Below, piece after piece: positions 27,001 through 39,480 of a stretch of DNA of 64,000 nucleotides. Each line of letters begins with the position of its first letter. Position 1 is the first letter of the stretch. The stretch lies in the NCBI GenBank assembly GCA_905331475.1, contig CAJNYU010002470.1, positions 16,399 to 80,398 on the forward strand, read 5' to 3'. The notes beneath the pieces are model-generated. The model was not told the origin of the DNA. It saw only the letters and a program-made list of their open reading frames with translations, and ran no database searches. The stretch is from Rotaria socialis (taxonomy: Eukaryota; Rotifera; Eurotatoria; Philodinida; Philodinidae). Position numbers and translations under genes: made by a program.

Positions 27001-29084
27001 TTTGTTTTTGTCTGAAGCTTAAAAACATACTTTTTCTTATGCTCTTCGATGAGTTTTATCCAATAGAAATTGGTAATAACTAAAATATTGATCATTGCAT
27101 ACTATAAAGCTATGAACAAATGCACTCGGGAGAGTTGTAATTTGATCAAAATATGTCGAATACTGTTCTGTTTATAACAGTACAATATCTTTCATTCTAA
27201 GACGAATACGTGAAACAATTATAGTGAGCATGGAATAGGAATTGTGAAACATAAGACTAATTACAACAATTAAATTACATGATATGAGTTCTGCGTCATC
27301 AGCTAGAAATGAATAGAGAATATTTCAAATCACAAACCTTAGCGTGATTCCTAATGAATGCAATGAGTTCAAGGTATTTGTTTACTGAATCAGTTATTAT
27401 TACGGAGTACCATTTCAAGTGTTTCGTTGGGGTGTCTAACTGAGTATGGTTACCATTAAAGTTTATTTGCCAATCAATTCCTTAGTTTTTATGATATTTT
27501 CTTTCTAATCAACTGTTAAAGACCTATCGAGTATTCTAAGATTTCGGTGGACATCGAGAAGCTTATGTTTTGTTTCTTTCAAATAAAACTCACTAACCAT
27601 GAACAATTCTCTCTTGTGTTGCTTCAATGTCTTCATCAATATTTACAGGCATGTTTTCTTCTAGGCAACTTGCTAATGATGTTTTTCCACTCTTTTTTGG
27701 GCCAATCAGACATATTTTAAAACCTTGTCGAACATTAGCATCTACTTGTTGTTCATCAAAACAGCTTCTGATCATTCGAAGTACATTTATTGTATTTGCA
27801 CTAGTTTCAATGAGCATTTCTAATGGAACAGCTGGTTGTGTCAATGGATTATTATGTATTTTAAGTTCTCGACTTGAAATTAAATCGTTGTTTAATTTTT
27901 TTACCAAATCATTTGAAATCGTACGTATTTTATTATTCGATACATCGACTTTAAGTGCAATAAGTAATAAATAATCATAGAATTTTGTTAATTCATTAAA
28001 TGATAAATCAATTGAAAAAATCATTGAACCTCGCGTATAAGTAACTGGTAATATAGGTAATTTTGCTATTAAATTATGACTAAGATTTAATACATCAAGA
28101 GTATTGACAAGAAGAAGATCAACTGGAAATGATTTTAAGCGATTGTATGATAAATTAACATTTTTTAAATGATGTAATTGATGAAGACCACGTGGAAATT
28201 TAATTAATTGATTGTTTGCAATATGAATATATTCAAGTTTTTTCATCAGACTAAAATCAATTTGCTCAGTAGTTTCTAATTTATTATGATCCAAAACTAA
28301 AAATTTTAATCGTTTTAAATTTACAAGACCACTATCAACTGTTGTTATACAATTCTGTTCGCAATTTAATCTTACTAAATATTTATAGGTATAAATAACA
28401 ATTGGTAAATTTGAAAACCGATTAAATGATATGTCAAGTTCTTTCAGGCGTTTCAATTGTTCAAATAAATCAGCCATGTCAGTTAATTGATTATTTGAAC
28501 AATTTAATGTTTCAAGTTCAGTCAACAAACTAATATCCAATGGTAAATCACTCAATTGATTGTGACTTACATCGAAATGTTGTAATGTTTTTATTGATGA
28601 ACAAGCATTACGAATCATTTCAATATTTGTACATAACTCTGTTGTCGGCGTACGAGAACGTAGACGAGATATGGACCGAGAAAAGACACCGCCATTACAG
28701 TCATTATCTGTCAAATGTATCGGAAAAAGATGTCGAACGCCAGATGTACCAGCTCGAATGTATAATGATGGATCAGGTGGACGAGGAGGCGCAAGAAGAT
28801 TAGTATTCATTTCGTTACTAGTGCTTTTCACCTGTCCTAATGGACTAGTTTGTTGACTGACATTGGAAAAACGAAAAGATTGTGATGTACGCCTTGACTG
28901 TGGCCGACTCTGTTTTGAAACTGCCTTTTAAATAAAGATGAATTAAATCATGCAAATAGAAAAAATTGAATATATTTATACAGATTATTTTTCTTTTTAA
29001 TCGACTCACTTTAGTGACACTCGACGCACGACGCCCTACCGCCGGCGATGGCACTTTCTCGATTGTTGATGCAGCAACCGGCAT
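24089..29084 (-). CDS. ROCO-family protein: LRR-Roc-COR, MFHAS1-like
   Basis: About 1,200 aa in eight exons: 29084-29010, 28924-27598, 26576-25940, 25882-24755, 24693-24551, then three small exons to the TGA at 24089-24091. Splice phases agree across all large junctions. After a Ser/Arg-rich N-terminus come about nine leucine-rich repeats (SSIKTLQHFDVSHNQLSDLP onward). The Roc GTPase follows, with P-loop GPKKSGKTSL, switch-II DFNG and an ATCID motif where Roc domains have THxD. It is interrupted by a Pro-rich segment of about 110 residues. The COR domain follows (IFPNVDRILPTLWAEANEYV...FLRPSWLVDLLYGLFRHD). The C-terminus has Cys clusters (ECRCG, QCPNCKEF, PCILCGQN) like a zinc ribbon. There is no kinase domain, so this resembles MFHAS1/MASL1 rather than LRRK. 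Vertebrate MFHAS1 acts in signalling; the substrate here is unknown. Confidence 0.85.
26577..27597 (-). other. Long intron within the Roc domain
   Basis: A 1-kb intron (donor GTTAGT, acceptor TTATAG, phase 1) in a gene whose other introns are short. Joining HVHHYPLRLLSMADQ across it keeps the frame. It contains a (TA)n run near 26703-26720 and an 88-codon open frame at 26829-27095 (-) that I cannot match to Roc or any other family. An unrecognised exon inside it cannot be excluded. Confidence 0.5.
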
Positions 29085-30369
29085 AATATATCTCGTTTAT
29101 TTTATGGCACCCCACTACACAATGCTAACAATAACAGGACGTCAAATGATTGAGAAGTTTGATTCTTTTTTTCACAATTTACTTTACCTTTCTTCTCGAG
29201 TTTTTTCTTCTACTCTTTTTCTTACGGTCATGTTTGCGTCTTCTTGTGAATTTTCAAAATTTTTGATGTCAACATTTTGTTCTACTATTGACAACAATCG
29301 TTCACACATGCCATTCTTATTTTTCGTCTGGCTATTGATCGAGCAACCATTTTATTCTGTACTTTCTTACGTTCATCGATTAAATTTTAAACCCATTTCC
29401 TGAAATTCTGTATTCTCTCAAGGATCTCTTTAAGTAGCTGAGTAACCAAGAAAAAAAACACATTCTCAATTCTGATTTCAGTAATAATGAAACGTATGAA
29501 ATCGATATTGCCGTGTAATAAGCCGCTTATGAAGTGTATTTCTTTTATCAACAATGAGGTATTTTTCTTTCTTTCGTTTTAATGGTACAACTTTCAGTTA
29601 TAGCAATGTTGTTTTATTCTAAAATTTGGAAATCTTAGTTTTTGCGTGTAAAGTACCTAATTATTCACGTTTAATGAAATCAACCTTGGTTGCTATCGTT
29701 TCATTGCGTTTGTATCGGTAATTTTATTGTTTTCTTTTGAGAAAAAAACAAAAAAAAATCTGCATTTTAATTAAAAAGCTAATTTAAACTGAAGAATAAA
29801 TAAAAAAATAGATCTTATTCGCTTAACTTAAGTCAATAAAGAGCTTATGTTTGACTTTGCACAGCGAAAGCTTATCCGTTAGATGTGATCGTCAATAAAA
29901 AAGAGAATTCACGTCAGCCAGTCGGCATATTAACAAATATTTTTATATTTCTAACTGGAAATATTCTAGTCAATCGATGATAATCAATATTACGAAAAGA
30001 AAATTCGTAAGGAAAACCTTATTTGACAACTAATTAATGTATCCTATTCCATTGAACGATAGTATACGACCATAATTGCCTGTACCATTTAATCTTAATA
30101 AAGAATGAATCCTTGCGTCTCCTCACGCTGGAATCCTTTCGTATTCATGCTTGTAGGAAACACATGCTAAATTTTTCTTTCGTATCTAGTCAGTTCAACC
30201 TATGTAGAACACAGCTAATGCAATAATGAATACGTTTATCAAAATTTGTTTTTTCGTATGTTTCTTTTTTTTTATCCATTCTCTATACAATATCTCACAC
30301 AAAAAGGACAAGCAACAATACATCAGCATGATGGAAAAGAAAACTATAAAAACAACCGAACAAAAAAAA
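29085..30369. other. Spacer between ROCO start and SETDB1 end
   Basis: About 1.3 kb, AT-rich. The plus-strand open frame at 28966-29403 runs antisense over ROCO exon 1 into T-rich upstream DNA and has no recognisable domain, so I treat it as chance. Nothing else is identifiable. Confidence 0.5.
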
Positions 30370-32754
30370 TTAAAGTAACCGATGGCGACATTCATCCGAA
30401 CCACAACGACAATGTAACACCCGATTCTCCACTGTATCCACCTAAAAAGAAATAATAAAACATCTATCAAAAAAGAAATACAAAAACTTACTTCATACGA
30501 ATAATCCCATACTAGTTCAGTGCCAGCTTTAACGTTAGTTGCTGTAAAAAATGCTACCCAAGGAAAACGTACATCCCACGTTTCAATAAATACATTTTGA
30601 ACAAAAACATTTGGTGAACATGAATGATTATAGAACCGTGAAACGTTTCCTTTGTAATGCGCATCCATAACATATATGCCTGAATCATAGTTGGCTAGTT
30701 GATGATCAAGTAATGCTTTATTACTATCTGATAAGGTAGTTTTATCTTCAATAGATGTGTGATTATCTAAATATATAATAAGAATAATCACTGATAAGCC
30801 AGCCGATGGCATATAATTTAAAATTTACTTTCATTACGTTGTATTTCTGATATTTGATCAGAAAATAATTGTTGTTGATTGTCATGGTAGAAATTTGTTT
30901 CATCATTAGATTGATCTAAATATGAGTAAAAATAATATATATCTAATGTTTCATTATGACAAATACCTTTCTGGGTTATCGCTTTTAATTTTCTCTGTAA
31001 CGGTATTGGTTTAAGTGATGTAAGAAAATCTAATGCAGTAAAATAAACATCACCCATAGTTTTTTCTAAACCACGTCGATTAGCATCTGCATCGTTGAGT
31101 ATTTCTCCAGAATAGAAACTCAAGAAAGTACCCGCTGGTAGATCGTATAATGTTCGTACACCCCAACCTTTTTCTGATGTATGATAAATTTGTAGAAGAG
31201 TATTTAAACCGAATTGCACGCATCGATTTGTACATCGTGAATCACATTTACATTTACCATTACATTCATATATACCTAGAAAAAATAGAATTCATTAAAT
31301 TAACTTAGCAGAAAAATCTCTATTTTGTAAACAAACCTGAATGAATTTTTTCAAGTAATCGTCCATGTCTATAACCAAGATTTCTTTTTGATAATGCATC
31401 ATAGAGAAAGAATCTCATTTCATCCAAATTATTATGTCGATCATCGTCCTCATCAGTCGATTGTCCGAATAATTCTTTTAATGAACCAATGAGGTCTTCA
31501 TAGTAATGTGATTGAATGATACCATCGTATATTTTTTGCCAACAAGCACATTTTGTTGTATCTAAACATCCATCTGTACATGTACAACCATGTGTATTCG
31601 TTTGGTCAATGACTATATCCGATGTCAATGGTATTCTTTCAGTTGTATATTCGAATGGTTTTGGTAATGATGAATCAATTTCATTAATAAGCATTAATGG
31701 TACTTTATCTTTTCCTAATGCATAATCGTCCAGATTAACATAGACTGTAGTCGATGAAAGAAATTTTTGTGTAACCCGACAGTTCATGTCAAACGTAAAC
31801 TGTCGAATTGATAACGATGAATTCGTTTGATAGAGATATGCATGTAAACGTTCACCATCAGTAAACATTTGTCCACAAGGTGATGCATACACAATAGTAC
31901 CAAGGTCATTACGTATTTGACGTTTCCATCCATGATTTAATGGTATCAAAAGAAAATGACAACATTTACTATCATTCGTTGTTGGCTGTTTATCGGAAGC
32001 AAAACGTTTGCATGGTGGTTCATAGGTTGATGGTGAATTAAATAACGGTTGAAGACGTAATGAACCACGATAAAGCCATTCGTGTTTATTTATTACGGGT
32101 AAAAATACACGCATAAGGCTGGCATCAACTTTTGATACGATTGCATCGACCCATTGCCCGTTTAATTCAATATTAATATGATCTTTAACCGCTACGTTAA
32201 CAAGACGTCGTTTTGGATATGTTAAAACATAATTTTCTATGTATTGTTTTGTACCTGAATCAACCTTAGATAAATAATTTGATAATGGTTCAAGTAATAA
32301 TCGAATAGCAGTCGAACGTAAATAAAAGGGTGCATCACTATCAGCAAATATCAAATAGCGTTGATTATTATTATTTGATGGTTGTTCAGCTATGATACCA
32401 CGTAAGGGTTTATCAATATACCTCGAGGTATCAGCATCGCCACTTGGCATACAAAGTACTCGTGTACCAACATTAACATTTTCCCCTATACTATCATTCA
32501 AGGCAACACGTTCCGGCGGATAACGGTAATGATCTTGAGATGTTGGTTTATGATGACAATTCGACAATCGACATGTCTAAGAATAAATTATTAGAAATAA
32601 TTATTTTATTATTATTATTATTATTATTTATAATTACTAATATTTGAAGTTTATTGTCATTTGTTTGTTGCGCTCGAACGAAATATGCCACTGTCCATCC
32701 ATGTGAAGGATTATAAACAAGTACACGTTGGCCAACATCAATAGCCAAAGGCAT
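30370..32754 (-). CDS. SETDB1: Histone-lysine N-methyltransferase SETDB1-like (Tudor-MBD-preSET-SET)
   Basis: Predicted H3K9 methyltransferase of about 716 aa in five exons: 32754-32638, 32576-31337, 31275-30829, 30766-30492, 30441-30370. The N-terminal half has Tudor-like segments ([61 protein letters not shown]). A methyl-CpG-binding-type domain follows ([18 protein letters not shown]...[15 protein letters not shown]). The pre-SET cysteine cluster ([19 protein letters not shown]...[16 protein letters not shown]) precedes a SET domain with GWGVRT, the cofactor motif [13 protein letters not shown] and VWDYSYE. The post-SET reads [12 protein letters not shown]. The SET domain is split by an insert of about 100 residues, the bifurcated form diagnostic of SETDB. 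Bdelloids are reported to have an amplified SETDB1 family tied to N4-methylcytosine; this is probably one copy. All catalytic motifs look intact. Confidence 0.9.
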
Positions 32755-33470
32755 GATTGAAAATATTTTTCTATTTTAAATTTACGATTTTTTTGCTAAT
32801 TAATGAAAAAAAATTGACGAAATTTTTTGTTAGTTAAAAATCTAAATTCATTTATTGGTTTAATGAGATTTGCTATGAAGATAGTCAATAAATATGTTCT
32901 ATTGAAAATATTTTTTTTATTTTAACGAAAATAATCAAATTTGTAGAAAAACAATACTTATTACCAACAAAGGGATAAACGAACTGATCAAAGTGATATG
33001 CATGACATTTATTCGTGCACAAAGAGGTTTTTGAATAATTTCTAATTGGTCTGCGATAAGTAACCAATGAAAATAGACATGTTCGTGTTGGTGTAGGACT
33101 GAACAGATTTACGATGGTTATAGACCAACGATCAATTTAACCAATATGATCGCACTGTTTCGTTGTGGCAGGTTATTGGTTTACTGCTTATTTTTATAAA
33201 ATATTATATTTCTTCATCTTGTCCGGCTACGAACAAAATAAAAGTATAAATTAGACATTAATTGTGTACTATGATCGAGATTTTTCACTACTCTCCAGAT
33301 TGTACTTGTCAATGTGATGAGTTTTATTGCGTACCCATTCTCAGGATGTCTTCAATTTATTATTAAACAAGATAATTTGAAAGTAAGGAATAAAAAAAAA
33401 AGAAAGATTAGCAATACACTCTATGTGTCTTATAATGTCAGAAAAGACAATCATTCGAATGAAAAATAAA
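32755..33470. other. Spacer between SETDB1 start and amidohydrolase end
   Basis: About 700 bp of AT-rich DNA containing the SETDB1 5' region. No gene or repeat is recognised. Confidence 0.5.
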
Positions 33471-34906
33471 CTAAAGTTTATAATCGACTCTACCACGAAT
33501 GGGTTGACCTGGTAAATTGGTATTTTTATCCATAGTAACTAACTTTCCATCACGTAGAACGAATTTTCCATTAACAAGTACGTGTATTATACCCTGAGAA
33601 GGAAGTTTTGGCTGTTGATAAGTAGCACAATCTTTGATAGTCACCGGATCAAATATACATAAATCTGCTGTAGCACCTTCACAAATACGACCTCTAGTTT
33701 TCATTTGTGATGAAGCACTTTCTAGTCGTTGTGCTGGTAATAGAGACATTTTTCGAATCGCCTCCATCAATGATATAATACCACGATCACGAACATAATG
33801 ACCAAGAACACGAGCACATGAACCAGCAGCACGTGGATGACCACGGAGTGCATCACTACCCATCAATGTAATAGGACTTCGAAGGCACTCAAGGACTGCT
33901 TCTTCGGGTATTGAATTAATAAGAATTAATCCTCCTTCTTTTCGATATTTAGCAAAACTGTTTGCATCCAACTGCTCTCCTGTATTAATATATGTTAAAC
34001 CATTATAATTTATTCCCAATTGTTCTTGCCATAGATCGTCATTAAACAAAGCTGAATCAATCGTACTACAACCAGCCAGATAGGGATCTACAATAGATGC
34101 TATCTAAGTCAGTTTCTCAACAGAAACCTAAAGTACTTACAAAATTCTGTTGTTATATCCATACCATTTTTGTGTGCATCATGTATCAATTCAAGTGCTT
34201 TATGAGTCGCTGCTAAACAAGTACTATGTAAATGGCAAACATTAATAGCAGCTTTGGTGCATGCTCCTAGAGCAAGAATTTCTTGAAGAGCTGCTAAACT
34301 ACCATTTTTTTCTTGAGCACCAAAGTGACGCATATGAACATGACAACAAACATCATATTTTTTTGCCAAACGAAAACATTCTACAATTTCCCATCGTGTA
34401 GCTCCTGGAACATAATGAATACCAAAACCTACGGCCATAGCACCTCGTCGAAGACCATATTCGATTTCTTTTTTTATTTCATCAATTCTATCAGGTTGAA
34501 GTGCTGCCGATGAATCACTATGAGGTAGAAAACCTGGTGGATGATTAAATACTTTCATTCGTGCTTGAATATGACCGATAGCTACTCCATAGTTAATTAA
34601 AGTTTTGTTGTCTCTTTCAGCATACCATAGATCAACATCATCTGTTCCAACTTCTAATTCAAAAATTGATGTAACACCATCTTGACATTTCAATGTATAG
34701 TATTCATCACTGTGTTCATGTGAATGAACATCGATAAAGCCTGGACAAATAATTAAATTTGAAATATCTATTTCTACTTTGCCTTTTAAATTTTCTTCAC
34801 TAATCGATACAATAGATCCATCGATGATACCAACCGATCGTATAGCATCGAAATTTGTTTCAGGATTGATAACGCGACCATTTAGAAAAACAAGATCATA
34901 TTCCAT
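33471..34906 (-). CDS. D-aminoacylase-like amidohydrolase (likely bacterial origin)
   Basis: A 464-residue amidohydrolase-superfamily protein in two exons (34906-34141 and 34099-33471) separated by a 41-bp GT-AG intron. The best fit is the bacterial N-acyl-D-amino-acid deacylase / D-aminoacylase group. The N-terminal beta-sandwich part is followed by CPGFIDVHSHEHSDE (metal-binding HxH), the motifs CCHVHMRH and NVCHLHST (candidate His ligands) and MGSDALRGHPRAAGSCARVLGHYVRD near the C-terminal Asp ligand. It ends in the closing beta-sandwich (GATADLCIFDP; GIIHVLVNGKFVL). The bridging-ligand region reads FELEVG where classical D-aminoacylases have Cys, so substrate may differ. No signal peptide is seen, so it is probably cytosolic. 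It lies among animal genes on the same strand and has an intron, so it is a resident nuclear gene, not contamination. Confidence 0.82.
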
Positions 34907-35093
34907 GCGGGATTTGTTTTCAATTTTTTTTTTCTATAATAAAATAACCTGTATATATAAACAAGCTAACAGACATGAAACAAAAAGAGAAAGAAAAAGA
35001 AAAATCTGAACTTTCATTGCAACGGTTTGGTATACAACCAGTATACGAAAAAGAAAAGAAATATCATAGGCGAAAGATGAACAAAATCAACAT

Positions 35094-37592
35094 TTAATCA
35101 ATTATAATGACTTCGTCTTGTGTTCTAGGACGTTTCGTTTTGAGAGATTCAACATCTATTGATGATGTTCGTTTTTGACTAGCACGTGAGTTATTAGTGT
35201 TCATTAATCGTGTTTTAAAAAGAGTATACATCATTTCTTCAGTAGGAACATTTTGTCTGCGTCGAGGTACGATTGTTTTTACTTTGTGTTCCCGTATAAA
35301 AGCAATAGGTGGTGATTCATTAATGTTATTGTTCTCCCGAGCAGTATCAGCGTCTGTTCGAGATTTTTGAACGAGAGAAGTAAACGAATCAAATATAGAT
35401 TTTGCTATTGGTATAATAGTTGTTGAAAGAATTTTCAATGTATTATTATTAAGAGAAATTTCAACCGTAGCTTCTACAGAATCTTTGTTGTCGATTTCTT
35501 CAGTTACAACTGTTGCTACGGGAGACGGTGATTTTGGTGCTAGAACAATGATAAAACAATTCTATTATTTTCAATTGATGTATTTCGAACTTCGAGTAAT
35601 ATCTTTTCTCTCACAAAAATCAATGACTTAGAGTTGACTATAACTAAAACTACTTGTATTCTGATATCAACAGGTACAGAAAGTTCATAGAATGAAGAAG
35701 TGTCCAAAGAGCATACTGACATTCTACTGGTATTGATCGATACTCGAAGCAATATCTAATAGCATCATTTGTGAACAATCGATTACAACAAGGTGGCGGA
35801 GTATCAATAGTTTGATATTCTGTTTCTTCATGTATACTGTTTGGCGATTCAACCATCATTTCGATTTCTGACTCTATTTCTTCTTCGTCACCTTTTCTCT
35901 CCTCATCACTATCATCAGCAAATTCTTCACACGATTCAATAATGATTTCAGATTCAAGTCGTGGATCAATTTGAGAAAATTCTTCAAAAACCTAAACATA
36001 AAGAATTCTTATACATTGTATGTTCTACAGAAATATTTAACATACTTTTTCTGTTTTAATAATAGCGTCATGTTCATTCTTTAACAATGCTTGTTGAAAT
36101 TCAATATTGTTTAATGCAGGATCATTGTGTTCCATGCTAAACAAAGTAGAAGACAAAACATTGATGAGAGAAATTCAAAATCTTGATTAAGCCTAACTCG
36201 AAATCTTCCGGAAGACGACTATTCATAATATCATTAAAATCAGCCATTCGTCGATTTTTAACTTTTTTACCAATGAGTTTAAACGACTTTTCAGCCAGTT
36301 TTTTTCGAGTATCAACACTACAATAAAATTTCTAATGTATAATAATAATAAAAAACTTCAAATCTAGTCTATACCTGAGATTAAGTTTGTATTTATCATT
36401 CATTTTCTCTACTGTATCAAGAACATCATTGAAGGATGGTAAAAATTTTGTTCGATTAACCATATCTTCAAGAGCTTTATTAAGAAATGGACTATCAATT
36501 TCCAATTCTAAAAAGACAATTTCTGATATAGAACCATACTAAAAAGCAAGTCTAATTTACCTGCTAGAGTAACCAGCTGATCAAGAACTCTTTCAGCAGA
36601 AGTCGATTGATTCTTTAATTCGGCAAGTCTAAAATAAATCTGAATTGCTTATGCATATTAGAAAATGTTTTCATTAAATCAATGAACATTACTTCATATG
36701 CTTGCTTTTTTAAATTTGATTCTACGACGTATAAATCACAATGTTCCATTTCAACTAATGACATATCTCTTTCTTCTAATTCACGTATTGTTTTAGATAG
36801 CAGACGTAATCGTCTTTGTAATCTTCGAATTTTTTTCTCTGGTTCCATTTTGTCATGAACAGTAGCAGTTGAATCTGTGGAAGTTTTTAACTTTGGATTT
36901 GATATTGGTGACTTCGATTCTGTCATTTGTTCAACTTCTGATTGCGATGCTATAGCTTCATTTTTACATAGAACCGATGCTATTGATTCTACATTATGAT
37001 AAATTTCTTTTGGCGATTGGTGCGATCTATTCGGGAGAAAAAAAGAATGGTAAGAACGCCTCTGATGTGATTCGAAAAACTATCATCTAAAAATATTATT
37101 CTCATCTTTTGATTGACGATAGTTCTTTCTAAAAGTTTCAATTTTCGGATACAATAGCACAAGGAAAGAAAACTATTGATTTATTTCTCTACAAGAAATT
37201 CTTTTGAGTACAAAAGAAACATTCTGCAAACTTCAGATTTGTTTTTACTTACCCCCGCGATTTGATACTATTTATTTTCATTTGACCAGTAAATGAAACT
37301 AATAGAGAATAATATTTAGTCGATTTATGATTCTGAGTAAACACATTATGAATATGTTGGAGCATTGTCGTAAAATCTCTTGAGCATAAGTACGATGGTG
37401 ATGTTGCATTAAAATGATGACGGAGTTTATTCTGTATTTTATCGATTTCGTTTTCGCCCACAAGAATATCACCGATTAATGAGACAAACTAAACAAACAG
37501 AGACAGTCATTGATAAACTATATAACGTTTCGAAATAATAAACTAACCTTTTCAAATTCAGTTCTAATATTATCAACCATATTATTTTCCAT
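35094..37592 (-). CDS. DAXX: DAXX-like histone H3.3 chaperone
   Basis: Multi-exon gene encoding a divergent DAXX. Exon 1 (37592-37548) begins MENNMVDNIRTEFEK; exon 2 completes a helical-bundle-like N-terminus. The next segment, KKIRRLQRRLRLLSKTIREL...SLVEMEHCDLYVVE...LKKQAYEIYFRLAELKN, follows the DAXX helix that precedes the histone-binding domain. That alignment requires an intron at 36692-36640. The histone-binding region follows (FLPSFNDVLDTVEKMNDKY...KKVKNRRMADFNDIMNSRLP...DPALNN), then a Glu/Asp-rich acidic tract. The C-terminus is basic (TKRPRTQ) and ends DEVIIID, resembling the SUMO-interacting motif that closes vertebrate DAXX. DAXX loads H3.3 onto heterochromatin with ATRX. The segment 35.54-35.86 kb has exon limits I could not settle. 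The identification rests on by-eye alignment. Confidence 0.75.
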
Positions 37593-39134
37593 CTAAAGAA
37601 AAAGTTATTTTCGTACTATTTAACAGATTTGTTAAATATTTAAAAAACTGAAAAAAGAAGAAAAACATTTTCTTTTAATCTATATACGCAACAGTTGGAG
37701 TTTTAAGTTCTTTGGGATCACCATTAAAATTTATTCGCATAGATGGTGTAAGCGAGCAGCTTGGACATTAGATGGACTTAAGTTCGAACAGAATCTGAGT
37801 ATAGGTTTATATAAAATTCTAATGCATATATAGCATAGAGAAAACATGAGTGGCATGAGAAAAAAATTCGCTTAATACAACCAATGAACGAGCACAATTG
37901 AAAAAATGAAGTGAAGAAACATAAAATTATACGTGATAAAAAAACTGATGTTTATACAAATTAATTGGGTTCATTAATCATTTCTCTATTCCGTCTCGAA
38001 CATGTGTTAATTGTTGAAGAATGTTTTTGTCAGGGTGAATTGTATCTTAGAGATTCCTTGCTCTACATTAACTTATTGGAATAAAATGAATTTTAAATGA
38101 GTAACGGAATTGAAAAAAAATAAGTTGATTGTGCAGATAGAATTTTTTGTTTAAAATATACGGAAGTATCTAACATGAATAGATGGTGTTGTTGTTATGA
38201 AGAAAATTTTCTAAAACTATCAGTAATATCAGCAGCTTCCACAGCTGTTCTCAAGATTGTTTACACATGCATTAACTATATGGTTCGAAAATGTCGACAT
38301 CTGAACTATGCTATATTTAGTGTCAGTTGTTGTTTTTTATTGAAATATTTTTTGTTATTCAAACTAAATAAAGTGACATATAGTACAAAAATATTATATA
38401 AAATTGGTCTAAATGATTAATGCCAGCTAAACTGAGAAGAGACAAATCAAGATTTTCATATTCTTGCATGTCCTACAACAATACTGTAAAAATATATGCA
38501 ATAATATAATATCAGAAAAAAACAACAGATTGTTTTTACTTACCACTACTACTGGCAGCGCTGAAGACAAAGCCTCGATAGATGCATTTAGATGTTATAA
38601 GTAGTTTAAACTTATAACACTATCTCTGCGAAAATACATGTACGCCCGACATAGAGCGTTTGAAGTTTTTATTTTATACTCGAGAAAAATCGAATAGTAT
38701 CACGTTTCACTTTCTTATCTTTTGATGTGACTTTCATAATAATAAGTTTTACTGTTATATCTTAGTTTGCTGACAGACTTAACTGTATGTCCAATCAGAT
38801 ATGCTTCTGCTACCTGTTTCATAAATTCGATCTTAAAGTTGTTTGATGTTTTCAGGGTGTGGGTATCTGAGAGTATGACTTGAGTAAAGAGACGGCGAAG
38901 TTCACCCACACTCTTCGGTAGATCATATTGAAACAAACATCAGATATCACACGGACATTCGTGATTTTACTTGCATGATAGTAAGAATTCAATGAAATAA
39001 TTATATGACCTTGGCTTGTAAGAATGGATTTATTATAATTTAAAAAAAATAGAGAACACACTAAAGAAGCAAAGAAATTTTACTGTTGTTTATAATGCAA
39101 AGCCGTTGTTCTCCTCGGTGTGCAGAAAATAACA
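37593..39134. other. Spacer upstream of DAXX-like gene
   Basis: AT-rich DNA including the DAXX 5' region. A plus-strand frame of 81 codons (38175-38420) and minus-strand frames near 38715-39061 show no family resemblance and are probably chance. Confidence 0.5.
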
Positions 39135-39480
39135 TTAGTAAAGATTGGCCAGTGTGAAGATTTCGGACGATGCTAATTCACGTGAATATAAAAAGAATTC
39201 ATTCAATGCACCAGTAAATGAGCCACCATAGCCTGGTGAACATCCCATACCAAAAGTTCCCAGCTAGGCAAATTGTCGCAAGACCATTAGAGGCTGAATA
39301 AGAAAATGAGCCTGATGTCGAATATAATGTGCCATTAATGTACAAGCAAACACCATTCGTGCTACTATATGTAAATCCAATATGATGCCATGCGTTTAAT
39401 GGAAGAATAGGATCAGGCGTGGTAACAGGTCCTCCGTTCCATAAGTTGGCAATTATATTGTCACTGGAGTTCATGGTCAA
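39135..39480 (-). pseudogene. LamG/concanavalin-like domain fragment, frameshifted
   Basis: The minus strand reads a typical LamG-like jelly-roll piece: NLWNGGPV...LNAWHHIGFTYSSTNGVCLYINGTLY...YSASNGLATICLAG. It then needs a one-base shift at about 39263 to continue as TFGMGCSPGYGGSFTGALNE and FFLYSRELASSEIFTLANLY before a stop at 39135-39137. Upstream of the fragment the frame is soon closed by stops, so the rest of the gene is missing. I infer a decayed relic of one of the many LamG-containing genes seen in bdelloids. An error at the shift site is possible, since this assembly has an ambiguous base nearby. Confidence 0.7.

Noticed and set aside
28966-29403. 145-codon plus-strand frame over ROCO exon 1
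   Set aside because: Antisense to a good exon and continuing into T-rich spacer; no domain.
36615-36697. Readthrough version of the DAXX-like exon ending FSNMHKQFRFILDLPN
   Set aside because: Using the GTAATG donor and the CAG acceptor at 36641-36640 instead restores LKKQAYEIYFRLAELKN, which matches the DAXX helix, so the readthrough is intronic.
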